Part shown: positions 23,701 to 38,700 of the stretch, one piece after another | Position numbering within the stretch: position 1 is the first letter of the stretch | Layout of the letters: every line of letters starts with the position of its first letter | DNA from: Wyeomyia smithii | Lineage: Eukaryota > Arthropoda > Insecta > Diptera > Culicidae | Assembly (NCBI RefSeq): GCF_029784165.1 | Contig: NC_073696.1 | Location: 171,234,912 to 171,298,911, forward strand | Reading direction: 5' to 3' | DNA length: 64,000 nt | Made by a program: the position numbers and the translations under genes | Notes under the pieces: model-generated | Database searches by the model: none | What the model was told of the DNA's origin: nothing | The model's input: the letters and a program-made list of their open reading frames with translations, nothing else

Positions 23701-26700
23701 ATTCTATTCAAAGGCCGGAAGAACATTTCTATCCGAATTCTCTAAGTTTTGGTAAGGAAAACATTTTTTATTGGTTAATTATTTAGTTTAATTTACTTTT
23801 AAGACATCATTACCCTGCACTGTGATAGTTGCCCCAGATACTATTGGATCGGACTACAGAATAATTTATTGGATTATTTAGAACGAAACGGAACAGTTTG
23901 TTTGATGGAACCAAACAGAATTTATAACATAATGCTGCGATCTGCGTTGATTCCCCAGTTTATTGAATATAATTATACGTTCGATGCTCCCCTGGCTATT
24001 CAACGAGAATATCTTCTTTCTGTGGCTTTGGAATACAATTGTTGCACTATGCTGAATAAATGTGCATTAAGTTGGGCCGATGGAAGCCATTTGGGAAAAC
24101 ATCCTGAAGAGGGTACCTCACTATCTACTCTTACTGATTGGATGTGGAATCGGGCTAAAGTGTTAAAAGACCTAAGTAACACAATGTATATTCCGTTGTT
24201 TGATCTATCAGGGCGTCGAATAGATTGTGGAACACAAAAAACATTACTTCATTGCTCTAGGCAGATGTCGCACTTGACGAAGTTGTACGAATTGATCCTC
24301 GATCAATGTAGTAGTTACATTCCGGATAAAGGTAAAAATCTCCGTAAAATTTTAATGATTTTCCCCACAGCTGTTTTTTTTAGTTTTAAAATGTCTGGAA
24401 TCGCAAAAAAAATCTGTTCAACTTGCAACGGAATATCAAGAAGTGGTTCAGTGGTTGTTGAATGTTGGATTGTTACCGGAAGGCAATATTGACGGAATCA
24501 ATTTATCCGATGAATTTCTTCTAGTTCCATTCCCATATCAAGCCATCCGATCATATTATTCATCTCAACGTATAATGCTTAATGAATATTGCCCTGATAA
24601 AGATGACCCAACAAGCATTGGAGAAAGAAACTGTAAATTCCTTTTTATTGATAACTTTGTGGAGCGGGAATTTCCAGGTGAATCGTTGCAAAAAGTATGG
24701 ATTGAAAACAGTGCGTCCGGCGTGTATCCTCCAAACTCAATGCAAAACATGTTGAGAGCTTTGCTAATACCGAACGTTGACATTGAAATAAAATATATTT
24801 TACTATGCTATACTTTCATGGATCTGACAGCAGTATTTGGTGATGGGAGGTAAGTCGCACACACACACAAAAGCGCACACACACACACAAAGGCTGAAAA
24901 TCATAAGGCTGAAAATTCAAAAAGCTTCTTATTTTCGATTTCATCGTTTGTGTGAATTATTTGTGTTGACTATCAGACTGTCGCCAACGTCTGTATATTT
25001 TCATGCGATGTTTATCGCCGAAAATTTTCCGGTCTATGAAATTTACATTTTTTTAACAATTTCTGCATTTAAATATAAGTTTATATTAAAAACTACATAT
25101 AATGCAACACACGCGTGGCCTTTGGCCAACTCGATTGTCCGGGGTGAAAGCTGTCCTTACTCGCTACCGCTCGTTCGGACGTAAATTAGGGGATCACCCC
25201 TATGTTTGGAATAGAGCCAGGAAATCCAACAGATCAGTTGTTTGAGTGCACGTATCCGCCGCTTCCGACGGCGGGTCGGCGGCCGGCTTGGGTTGCGGGA
25301 GCAGTGCCGGCCTTGGTGGCCGCCACAGTCCCTTGCCCTCGATTATGCGGCAGAGCCGCATCAGGTAAAATACGAATACCTATGGGTATGGTATACGAAG
25401 TGGTAGATTGTCTAGGGGTGGTGAGGTTTGGAGACTAGCCCGTCGATTAAACGCAGAAGCGCATTGGTATGGTTTTCAATCAGTATGTTCAACGAAAAAA
25501 ACTAGTTTTTTTACACATTTGTGGCAGGTTTCCACTTCTCCCTTAATCTATTCCATTGCCATTAATTCTTTATTTACCTCAAAAGCATGTTACTAGAACA
25601 AATTATTTTTTGGTTTATCAAGGTGGGACCAAAAAAATTATACCTTGTCACCTTAGGAAAATTATGAATTCAATAGAGTCCAAAATTTTCAATTCTGATT
25701 CAAATTACAAAACTTTCAGCCTTTTATGATTCAGCCTTTTGTGAATTCAGCCTTTTGTGCATTCAGCCTCTCGTATATGAAACATACTTTTCAGCCTTTC
25801 GAGTTTCAGCCTTTCGTGTTTCAGCCTTTTGAGTTTCAGCTTTCCGTTACTAACCCTTTTTAGCACTACTTCTATGCGAAATTCGAAAAGTCAATTTTCA
25901 TTGCAACCCTATTGTATAGCTTGCAGTATTTTGCCTGTAATTTTCACAATGAATAATACGTATCACAAAGTATTCGGTGCTTGTTTTAACCATCTAACGT
26001 TGTTTGCAGAGACGGTACTAATAGTTCTACTAAAACTAAAAGTACTAATAGGTAATTATTATTCGATCCGATTTTTCGGTTTAACAAAACATCAAAACTC
26101 TGGATGATTGAAACGCACAGATAAATTTATTTATTTATCTAATCATTTGCCACACAAATAACCTAATAATGGTTTTCAAAGCTTGTGCACACAATATTGT
26201 GAGTAACCTCTGCAGATCAGTTTAATTTTTTTTATTTAATTTAATCCAACTGAACAAAATACAATTTGCACGATCTTTTAAATGTTGAGTAACTTATAGC
26301 TCGTTTGCACACGTCTGGCAGGCGGTTCCATAACCAGACACTACGATGGCGTAAAGCTTTTTTACCAATATCAGTAGCACATCTGATTAAAAGAAGATTT
26401 CTTGATCGGGGCAATTGAGAAAACGTGTAAAATCTCGAGAAATGCGGAGGTCCGTCGAATAATATTTTGTAGGTCTGGGTGCATAGTTTAAAATCTAAGT
26501 AGTTTTTGAAAGTACACCCAACTAATGATTTCTGGTAACTAGAAATATGATCAAACCGGCGAATGTTATGTACATAGCGGGTGACAGAATTGAAAGCCAA
26601 TTTTAATTTTTCGAAGTTTTCGTGAGAAACATTTGCGTAAACTACATTGCCATAATCGAACAGGGGAACAATAAGAGATCTCGCGAGTTGTAACCGGATA

Positions 26701-29700
26701 GCCTGAGGAATGAAATGCCGCAATGCAACTAAAGATTGCATTGACCCATATACTTTTTACATGGCGCCGATACTTGCGCATCCCACTTCATGTGATTGTC
26801 CATGAGTATACCCAAATTTTTGACGATTGGGGAAAAAGCGATGATATCTTCTCCAACTTCAATACGAGAGTCTACATTGAGAACCATTCGTATCGTTTAA
26901 AATACAATTGCTTGAGTTTTTTTAGCATTTAAATTAATGCTATTGAAGTTACTCCAACTAGTAATCTTTTCAATATCTGAATTCACTTTATCGACAAGAT
27001 CATCAATTTCATTTAAGCTTCCGGAGATATACAATTGAAAATCATCTGCGTATAAATGAAATTGACAGTACGACAACTGCTCTGGAAGATCATTTATCAA
27101 CATCGAGAATAAGAGCGGTCCCAGAATTGATCCTTGTGGGACACCATTCGTTACAGCAGACAAATCAGATTCAGCGTTATCAAACTCTACATATTGTGAA
27201 CGGCCCGAAAGATATAAATAGATTAGTTTGATAGCGCTATTTCCAAGTGAGAACAAATTTTTCAATTTTGTACAAAGCAGATTATGGCTTATAGAGTCAA
27301 ATGCTTTGCTGAAATTCAACAGTACTAAAACCGTGACAAGTTTTCGATCCAATGCACAACGAATGTCGTTTTCTATTTTGATGAGTGCAGTGGTAGTACT
27401 GCAGTGTTTGCGATATCCAGACTGAAGAGTACATAACAGTTGGTTGTCCATCAAATAGGTATTCAGTTGTTTCGCAACTGAACTTTCAAAAATCTTTGAT
27501 AGAGCAGGCAGAATACTGATTGGACGGTAATCAGACTCAACGGAAGGATTGTCGGTTTTAGCGATTGGAACAACGCGAGCTATTTTCCAAGCACAAGGAA
27601 AAGAAGACGATGTTATAATACAATTAAACAAATCGGTAACAAAAGGTAGTATAACACTAAGCGATTTTTTGAGGATATGCAAAGGAAAGTGGGACCGGTG
27701 GAATCGCAACTAGCTGAAATAAATTCAGCCAGTACTTCATCTTGAGATAGGCCCCTAAACGAAAAACTGTCATTAGTAACGTCCAGCGTGTAGTCGTGCA
27801 GAAAAGAAGGATTGAACTGAGACACGAAGAATGTATTAAGCGTCGAGGCACTGACATCTCCGCCACCAGCTTTGAAAGATGCATCCTTGAGAAAATATCT
27901 ATGCTTTTTGGAAAAAAATAATAAAAAATAATACTCTAACAACTCTCAATTTGTATGGGTTCCAAAACAGAGAACCATATCTGCCATCATAAATCTAAGA
28001 TTCTATTTCGTTTCTAAATCATGTTTTTAAAATGATGTGCCTTCAACTTATTTTTTGATAAATTTGCATTCTTAACTTGTTTGTATTTCAGGTACGGTGA
28101 TATCGTTCAAAATTTAATCAAATTCCCCGCCGTTTTTAAATTAAGCTCAGCCATTATTAAACGTACGCAAGCATTTTGGTTTTTGGATCATGGGAATATT
28201 AACGTGAGTATTACTTCCTGTTCCTCTTCCTCCTGCTATATGAATTAATAATACTTTTTCAGGGAGCTATTGAAGAACTGTTATCTCCTATGGCACAAAC
28301 TGAGCGTTTCCCACATTGGCAACAAGAATTTCTTGTAACTGCTTTACTGCGGCACGATGCTCCTCATTTGGCACTGCGTGCAATTAGATCACCGAGTACA
28401 CCGATATCACCGTTTCTCGAGCTTAAAACATTGCTGGAAAATAACCTTATTTATGAAGCATTTAAACTGCAGCGCTCCAAAAATGATATAAATTTACTCT
28501 GTAGTTTTTTTGAAGGCACATTGAAATCGGCAAAGTATGAAGTATTGCTAGATTTAGCTCTCTCGGAAAAGGAAACTCGTATCCTAAGAGAATATTTACC
28601 TAAAACCAATCAGCCAATGGCCGAAAATGTTCACTTCATTCATTTACTACAAAAGCTAGATTTTGTTGACGCTGTCCGTATGGTTGACAAACTAGGAAAA
28701 AAACGTTCCAATGGATACAATTTGGAAGCACCCAAGGAAGCATTGGCTTTGTATCATTCAGCTTTAGAGCCCACGACGCAACATTTATCCTACTTAACGT
28801 TCGCAGCGCAAAAACATTTCAAACCTTCAAAAGCTGTTTTCGCTCAACCATTGAGTTCACGTTTAATTAGGGGTAGAGTAGATTTTCGTGATCGTATTTA
28901 CCATAAGTGTATTGCTGCTATTAAAGAGGCTGCAGAGCCTTTAGATCATGCTCAACCATTCCTGGAGAAGCCTGGTTTAGGTATTTTTCAATACTGCACA
29001 CAGACTAAGAGTAATAACGTATGCTACCCGGTCAATCTAGAGATAAAGGTTACAAAACGAAAACATGATGAAGATAACCTTCCGAACACGACGGAAAAAC
29101 TTAATAGCAAGATGTTTTTGCACTTTGAAAACCCTACAAAGCGAAGGAAAATCGACATGGATATACCTCATTCGGAACCACATCTTTTCCCAAAAACTGT
29201 GCTTACGGAATTTAAACCAATAAAATCAAATTTCAATTTTAGCCGCAGGTATTCCAAGGAAAGTATAACGGAAAAGTCTTTTAGTCGGTCCCCTTCAACT
29301 CAGCTATCAACCCCAATAGTTAAGAAAATGTTCATATGTAATCCGCCCTCACCAGAAAGCGTAAGTTCCTATACGCCGCATGGTATTTTAAAATCCACTG
29401 CCTCCGTGAACAGTTTTCTTAACCAAAAGAGTGTTTCACTTGCATCTGTCGCTGGGGCTTCATCGCCACTTGGAAATGAAGCTGAGGAAAAAATTCTACG
29501 ATTTGATATACCGGAACCAACGCAAATTATGAACAATACGCAAGATTTAGTTCTTAAAACTCCTACTCAAGATGAATCTATATTATCAAGCGACGTTTTC
29601 TTTTCGCCTGAGGGATCTATCGTGTCAATGGAAAATGAGGCACACGTTTTAGATATCAAGGATGTGATGTTTAGTCGCTCGAAATCACTGCAATCAATTC

Positions 29701-32700
29701 ATAATCACTCGCGTTCGAATACTCCTGAGGAAAATAACATAGCAATTATCATAGAGGATGTTGAGGATGATTCGTCGAGTAAACAGCAAGAGGCCAAACT
29801 CATCAGTGACATTGATAACATTGTGGAGAAAAAAGAACCCCTTGTAACCAAAACAATAGTGTCAAATATTGATTTATCTGTTCCAGCAAATAATGTACCT
29901 AGTGGTCTATCTTTTCCTGATCGGCCAGCGCCTGAATCGAGTAAACCAACTGAGGTTTCTCTATTTGATGTATTGGAAGACGATGTTGAATCTACATTTC
30001 TTGAAAGGGCTGGTAATTCGGATGCTATAGAAAAGGCAAATGATTATTTTCCCTGTGGAAAGTTTGAAGAGAACAGAAACTTTAAATCGGCTAATAGTGT
30101 TTTCTCGAAATATATTAGAGCTGAAGCTGTTTCACGTGAAACGTCTATTGTGATTATAGACGATGAAGAACAAACCACAGATACCATGGAGTTAAAACTA
30201 CAAACAAGCTCTGAGTAAGTACAACAATAAATATTGGGGCTTTTTACGGGTGTCACCTCACGGTGAGAACGAAGTGAAAAAATCTCACGGTGAAAAAAGA
30301 CGCATGCAAATCAAATGGGAATCACTTTCACCGTACCTATTACGGTTGTCATCTCACCGTGAAGTGACTCCCATAATAAGCCCCATTAAAAAAATTAAAC
30401 TAAAACTGTTATTGCAAGGTGTAACATTAAAAATAGTGCAATAAATAATGATCATTTGACATTCGGTATGATGATCATTGGGTATGATTCCATTTGTATT
30501 TTTAAATTACATTATGTTTGACGAAAGTGGATTAATATAATTTAATATCGCCTGTTCGAAGTTGATACACAGCAACTTGACAACAGGTAGCGAGCGTTAA
30601 CCATGTGTTATTAACATTAGAAAACATCTGAAAGCATATAAAAATCGCACTTAGCTTTTTTTACGGGTGGTAAGGGGGGGGGGGGGTGTACGTTGCAAAT
30701 TTGTGTAAAAATCGCGTAAGGAGAAAAAAGTGAGTTTAAAAGGTTCTGCGCGTCATCCCGATTCCGAAAGTACCCATATTGATGGTGATATTTGGCCATT
30801 CGGTGGTATATTGGTGGTGGTATTCGGCCATTTCGCGTTGTTTTCCAGAAATCGGATGTCGCCATCTTGAAATTCAAAATGGCGTCTGATATCGTTTTGG
30901 GACTCTGCTGAATACCATACAAGTTCCGAAAAGACTCTTAACCTTCTCCTTACCATGGTTACTCTAGAGCACCACAGGTTTTGATGCAAAAAACTATTCG
31001 AAATATTCACCAATACTCATAATGCATAAGTTTATTCTTGAATCATCAGTATATTGTCCAAAAATAATTTTATGCATTTTAGGTAGGATTAGTGAGTTAC
31101 TCATTGATTCGTGAATGAAAAAATTAAGGTGTTCATGAGCAGAAACGCGTAAAGTCGTACGATACGTAAGGTAACCGAAATTATTTAACCTCCACGATTC
31201 GCTTGTATCCCGTCACTGCAAATATGATGAGGTTTCAAACATGTTGGCACCTGGCGCGCTTTCGTGAGTTCATATATCGAAGATCGCACCACTAACCTCG
31301 GGAAAGTGCGTGCACGTCGGGTTCAAAATTGGAAGGGTCGGTCAGTTCCTCTATTAGTACAAAGCTCGTTATTCCCGTCGTACTCCTAAAATCAATGAAA
31401 CAAAACGTCTTAGATACATAGAAGATAGGTTCGCGAAAAATATCTTAGTGGACGAGGGCCCATAAATACCGCCAAGAGTTTTATCGTATGTAGAGAAGAA
31501 ACGCGACAAACAACTAACACAAAATTCCTATACCCGTGGTGCTTGTGGAGTGTGCAGGAGTATATCCGGCCTCTAGTAACAACAAGTATCGAACTAACAC
31601 CCCTTTCCTTCCTTCCTTTGATCTACGTTCTGGACCGGCAGGCGTCGGTACTGATCAGCATGCAGGGGTTATTGGAGATGCACATCGAAAAGCTAAATCC
31701 CAAGCAGGAATCACTAAATTCGATTTACAACTCCAATCGATCCTGATCAGTAACGAAGTGGCAACCGGTGGTGATCAATCAAGCTCAAGCTCAAGCTCAA
31801 AACCTGTGGTGCTCTAGAGTAACCATGGTAGAGAGAGGGTTAAATGTTTCGGGGCACCGCTGCACAGCAGTAGGAAAAGGCAATTCGACAAGTCTAATCC
31901 ATTTATGCTTGAACTGTTGAAAATATGATCCAAAAACAGTGCTCAATGGTCGGAAAATTTTTACGGCCAAAATTAGTTTTTTGTTGGTAAATTGTCAGTT
32001 TTCTACTGTAGATGATTTCGTCATATGAGAAAGTATTGTAGTGACAAGGGACTGTCCATAAACCACGTGAATTGATTCATAACTCAGTTTTCTTCGAGAC
32101 AATAAAAACCCTCGTCAGTGTATACAAACGAATAATTATACTAATTTTACGCATTCTCATTGTGTCCTGGACCAAATTGGAGTGATATATGAAAAATTTC
32201 GTTGATAAATCACCCAAAAATTTAAAATATACAGAAAAAAATAAAAAAAACTTTCAAGCATCTTTTGCTACAAAAGCGCAAATTTTCCGCAAACTTTTAA
32301 CATTGGTTCTTGAGGAGCACAAACAGGGCTCTCAGGCACACTATCAGGAGCTGTGCTTTGATGTTTTTGAAGGTCAAAATTAGGAAAATTAACAATATTT
32401 TCTACGTGGCCTGCGGCAGGCTCTGCAGGGTTTAAATCAAATACTCTTCCGGTTTTAGGAAGCTAATATAATCAGCTCTCAATTGTATGCAAATATACCA
32501 TAACAGTTTTACTAGGATTTTATAAATTCCAAAATGTTCAGAAAAACTGTTTCCCTTCATTTTTGGAAGAGGTAACTTTGGAGGCGTTTTTTAACATGAT
32601 CCGTTTCATGTATCAAAATTTCATTGATAAATTATGAAAATATAGATCAAAAACTACAAAATAATGTGTTATAATTTTAAGTAATTACACGTGTTGTTCG

Positions 32701-35700
32701 GGTTAACAATTTCTTTATTCAAAATAGGTCTTAACTACCTGAACGCAGGGTTGCCACATTTATATCTGTATTTTTCTTTGGAAATATCTGTATATCTGTA
32801 TCTCGGGCCAAAAAATCTGTATTAAAAATCTGTATCGAGCAAACTCAGAATCTTGGATGGAAAAAATTCACTTGCAGAACATATTTAAACTAATTCATTC
32901 TTCTCTACGTGATGTTCATACAGGTTTTTGTTAAATTTATTTTTTAAAGTTTTCGTTAATTTAATATAAGAATCTCCTCCTTGGTCTGAAACGTAGCTTT
33001 CAGGAATATAGATAATATCAGTGAACTGTTTCGCTTAAAGAATGTTTCAAAGTACAGGGTGAAAAACATGCGCAAATAACGTTATCCAAAAATGTCCCAG
33101 GAAAACCAACCCGATCAAGAAATCACAAGAACTTACTGCTCAGTTGGTACGTTAGGATGTCGTCTCCAATGTGTTGAGGAAATATTATGCATTGACCCTG
33201 TGCCGGCTCAGAAAATAATGTTTTTCCAAACTGTACACTTCTCGAGCCCTTTTGGGGTGAGATTGTGCCAAGCTATATTGAACGGCACAGTGTGCGGAAT
33301 TCACATTCACGACAAATCTATATCAGCATACATCAAAACACTTGCATTGTTTACATAGGGTATGTTTTTTGTCCCCACAGCAAAAGGTATGTTGTCTAGC
33401 TATGGTATTCTTTGAAATAATGACTAAAAGCTTGAGAAGCTTACTGTTCTCAATTGTTATATAGAAATTTTCAATTATTGATATTACTTATGGAATGTAA
33501 CAAAATTTTGTACACCAATTCTATATAAACTGATGACTTTTAAGAAAAGAAGGAGGGTTGTGGGTACGTTTCCAGAGGTTTTGAGATCTCCAATGGAATA
33601 TACAGTCGTCAATGACACATAATAATTAAAACGAAAAGCCTTCTCAAACTTCATGTCCTAACGTTTCCCCTTTTTAGGCTACCTGGAAACGCCACTATGT
33701 GTATAGAGACTGTCTATAAGCCACGTTCTCATAACTAATTACTCTATGCATCAATTTGATCTAGCCATACATTTTTATGTAATTCATATGATGCATAGTT
33801 TCTGATCAACCCCCTGAAACCCCTTAATAGTCCACGTTGTTTATGGTCGTCCCTATACTTACTGTTTTATCATTAGTCATGTGGATTATTCGTAGACACA
33901 CTACTGTTCATTTAACAGGTATTAAATTCAACTTTTTGTTTTTGGCACAATCTCACCCCATAGAAGGGGTGAGATTGAGCCAAAGTTCATTATTTTTAGC
34001 AAAATTATAGTTTATTGTAACTCAACCATATTTGTTGTAGTTGATAACAAAACATTCTAGAATGCATTGGTGTATTTTGGATTGAATTCTTTGCTTAAAT
34101 GTGTGCGTTAGAAGCTTGAGATCAAAAAAGCATCATTTTTTGGCACAATCTCACCCCGGATGACGGCACTCTACTCTTCTTCATGCATTCCCCTGAGTGG
34201 TAGCAAGCACGAACCGACACGAACAAACTCTTTCGTATTGCTTCTCAGCTACCGTAAAAGAGTACGCGAGTTCCTGCTAGTGAGTGCCCCAGTGCTGAGC
34301 AGTGATGGAAACGAAACGAATATGATGCAATCGTCGTTTATTCATCACATGTACATTTCACGAAGTGTACAGGCCGTGACTAAACTTGAACCGATACTTT
34401 GTTTTTCGCATACTGACGACGATGTCAACGCATCCTAGGCTTGTTTTATATGTATTCAATAATCGCTAGAGGTGATTTTTTTTCTTCGTCGCTAGTGAGT
34501 AGGAGTACTCGACTAAAATTGCTTGAGTAGGAGGAGTACTTAAAAAACTGTGCTCGAAAACGAAAATGCTTTCTTCCCAACATGCACCGACGACAGCCGA
34601 CAGTGGGGCAACGTGTAGGGTATCGGACTGCTTCGGTAAGTTTTTTACAGCAGTCTAATGCAAAACCAGCCGAAGCGAACCGCTGCCGAAGTAATCCGAT
34701 ACCCTATCATTTTTTTCCCTCTGCAACCATCGCAAAGCATCTTGAATCAATTGTCTTCGGCTTGTCGTTCTCACGAGTTGGGGAGTAGGTATACACGAGT
34801 ACACACGAGAAGAATAGACGGGAGTGTGTGCATATGATCTCGGGAGTAAGAAAGAAAGCAGGAAAGAACGAGAAATAGCTTGAATGGAGAATTCTCTACT
34901 GTGTGAAAGCGGCGACACCGAGAACCTTACATGAGGTGTTGTATGCTGCTTACGAGCGAGACTAACAACACTGCATAATCCTCATGTGGTTTTTTTTTTT
35001 ACAAAACTCTACAAAAAGAATCGAATTCTACCTTTGAAATTGATTTCAGTTCGTTGGTATAACAAAAAAATCTGTAAAATCTGTATTTTTGGCAATATTC
35101 TGTAATACAGATTCTGTATTGCTTTTTCAGTTCAAAAATCTGTAAAATACAGAAAAATCTGTATATGTGGCATCCCTGCCTGAACGTATGAACGCGAATG
35201 ATCACGTGTCTAGCACTTCCTGTTAGCGTTGGCTATACTCTATAAAATATTTATATCAATGGTGTGAAAGCTAAAGCAAAAGGGGCAGGTGTATAATACG
35301 TATTACAACATCCTCCCTGTTCTTCAAAAAAAATCAATACATCGTGTAATCTTTAAACTTTACAGGAATATGCATTTCTCTTTTGGGACAGTTTAATTGT
35401 AACGGTGTAACGGGCCGAACGCTCTTCGATTTTGTTTTCGACGATTCTGGTGACACTGCTGCAGGATTTATTTGCGATTCTGCCATCGCAGTAGGCGCCT
35501 GCGACGGGAGCCACGGGAACTGATCTGCTTCTGCTGTAGGTGACAGCTCTCGTTCGGTATCCGAGTGTTTGTTTACAATGGCTGGGGTTGAACAGTTTTC
35601 AGCTGAAAGCAGATAAAGATTTTCAGGATTTCTTCCACAGGACGACGGATAGCGGTCTGGCAGCGCAATAGGTTCCTTTCGCGGCTACAAGTGTACTAAA

Positions 35701-38700
35701 GATCGACGATATTCAGTTCCTCCTACGTCCACCAGATAAGAACGATCATTTAGTCGTTCCGAAATTGTTCCTTTGGTCCAGAGTTTAGTTGTTTCAGGAT
35801 GTAATTGTACGTAAACGGGTGGTCCGACTTGAAGCTCAGGTAAATATTGTGATTTACGATCGTACTGCATTTTGGATCATTTGCGGTTCGCTTCAATTTT
35901 AAGTGATACATCTTTCTCGATCTTTGGGAAAAGTTTGGCTGCTGCAGTTGGTACACCACAGCGGATGGTACGCGATAGTAAGCGGGCAGCTGGACTAGAT
36001 CCAATTTTGTTCGGAATGTTTCTCCAATGGAGTAAGGCATACTAAAAATCAATGCCACATTCATCTGATTTTTTCATCAGCTGCTTTGCTATCCTGCTTA
36101 CTCTGCTTTACCGTTTGATTGTTAATGGTGTGGTGCAGAAGTGGTTATTTTAAAATCCCAGTCAGAAGCAAATTTTGCCATTTTCTGATTACTAAAGTTC
36201 GTTCCATTATCCGTTACGACACGTTGTGGGACACCGAAACGTGAGAAATTTTGTTTGCACGCGTCGATAACAGATTCTGGACTCAGATCTTTGAGTTGAT
36301 TGATTTCAAAGAAATCTGAATAATGGTCCACTGTAACCAAAAATTTTCGTTTGACACCCTGAAGTTCGCAAAAGAAGACATTCATTGAAATCAACTGAAA
36401 TGGATGAATCGGTATTTCGTGAGTTTTCATAACAGGATTACGTTGAGACACTGCATATTTTGCACAGATATTGCATGTTTTCACAAGGTCTTTAATTTGA
36501 GAAGACATTCCAGGCCAGAAAAGATTAGCACGAGCCAGTTTAAGTGTGGTTTCTATGCCGTTATGACTGGCATGGCAGCTAGAAATTAACTTCGTTCGCA
36601 GCGTGTAAGGAACTACAATACAGTCACTTCTAAAGATCAACCCGTATTGAAAAGATAGTTACCTTTAGGAAATTACTAAGAGAGACGTCTTGAATTTCTT
36701 TAAACACTTTTAGGATGCTCTGCTTTTCATATTTGTCGCTATGCTGCAATCGGCGTGGCGCTGACAACAACGGTTTTTTGAACACCGTCAAAAGTGGTTT
36801 GTAATCAGTGTCGATTGTTATTTTGGGATTGCCAACTACCAGCTGATCGAATCTGACACAGGCAAATAGTATAGCGAGGAGCTCTTTTTCGATCTGTGCG
36901 TAATTTTTCTCGGTAGCAGTGAGTGTTCTCTACGCATAGCCAATAACTCCGTCCTTCTCAAACACAGCGGCCCCGAGACCAATACTGCTAGCATCCATTC
37001 TATTATCAGCGGCTCATGCACATCGTAATAACGTAATGTTTTCATATCGGCAACCAGTGACTTCACTTTATTAAATTCTTTTTCTTCCGTTGAAGTCCAT
37101 TTCCAGGGTTCTGATTCTGGGATTAATCGACGAAGATTTGCTAAATTTTCGCTAAGGTTTCTGATGAAACGTCCAAGGTAAGTAACCGTACCCACAAATC
37201 TGTGGACTTCCTTGCGATTCATTGGCCTTGGAAAATTTTTGATCGCTAACACTTTTGACTCGTCTGGCTGCAGACCACGATCGGTAAGAATATGACCGTA
37301 GAACTTCACAGATCGTTGGCATAATTTTAACTTGGCCTTATTTAACTTGACGTTATTTTGTTCTAGCCGGTGAAGCAATTTATCCAAATTTTCATTGTGG
37401 TTTATAAGAGCTTCTTCAAATGTTTCCCCTACACCGTACACCAGAAGGTCATCAGCAATACATTCCACTCCCTTTAGGCCTTGAATTACTTCTTGCAACT
37501 TAAGTTGGAATATTTCGGGTGCCGGTGCTATTCCAAACGGGTCCATCGATAGCGACCAAATGGAGTACAAAAGGTAGTCAATTTGCTACTTGGCTCATCG
37601 AGTACTACTTGCCAAAAGCCTTTTTTGGCATCTACCGTCGAGAAAATTTTGGCCTTTCCCAATTCCGGTAATATTTCGTTCAAGGTCAAAAACTGTAAAT
37701 TTGGCCTTTTCAACGCTTTATTAAGGACTACCGGATCTAGACAAATTCGAACACCAGAACTTGGGTCCCCGCGCTGGACAATCACTACATTACTCACCCA
37801 ATCTGTATGTGATGTTTCCTTGACGATGATTCCGTCCTTCTCAAGGCTTTCCAGTTCGGCTTTAAGCTTATTTCGCATCGCGATTGGTACACGACGAGGA
37901 GGTTGTATCGATGGGATAACGCTGTTGTCTATCTCAAGTGAAACACATCCTGGAAGTTTTCCGTAGCCATTGAACAATTGTTGATGCTCGTTGATGATCT
38001 GTTGTGCCTTTACTCGGTGAATGTTGAGTAATTTTTGCTGCTGGTCGTCTGAGTGACAATTTGAGCTTGGTTCACCAAAAGCAACTGTATTACAGAACTT
38101 GACAAGACCGAGTTCTCTTGATGCATTCGCCGAGAGTAAAGGACGGTGCTCCACGTCCACAACTTGCAAAACGAGGATGAATTTTTTTCCCAACCGACGA
38201 CATGGAACTTTGATCTGGCCCAATACCTTGATTGAGTTGCCTCCAAAGCTCTGCAGACGGAACTTCGTAGGGAGAACGGGAATATTGCGCGTGCGGTACA
38301 ATTCAACTAGGCAAGAGTGTCCAACCAAACTAGTGTTGGCACTCGTATCAACTTCACAAAGGACCGATCTCCATTTTTTATTGAACTTTGAACTCAGCTC
38401 GGCCAAGACACTTCCACCTGTATTCGAGTTGTCGTAGACTTTTCTTATTTCATATTCATCGTCCGTTTCCTCGTTTGATGACTCGCTACCTGTCATGGTC
38501 GATTCTGAATCTGAGTTGCCGTCTTTCACCTCTTTAACGCGTCTGGATTTTCGTACTTTCGGTTTATTACCTGATACCTTGCACATCTTTTCAAAATGGT
38601 TTTTCTTTTTGCACCGGTGGCAGCGTTTACCTAACGCCGGACAGGTACCTTTTGTAAATTCATGGTAGTCTCCACAAAATTTGCACCTTACTTCACTTTA

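Noticed and set aside
31536..31817. Two overlapping + strand frames of 93 and 67 codons
   Set aside because: They end in low-complexity Ser from an AAGCTC repeat, overlap a repeat arm and show no conserved motif.
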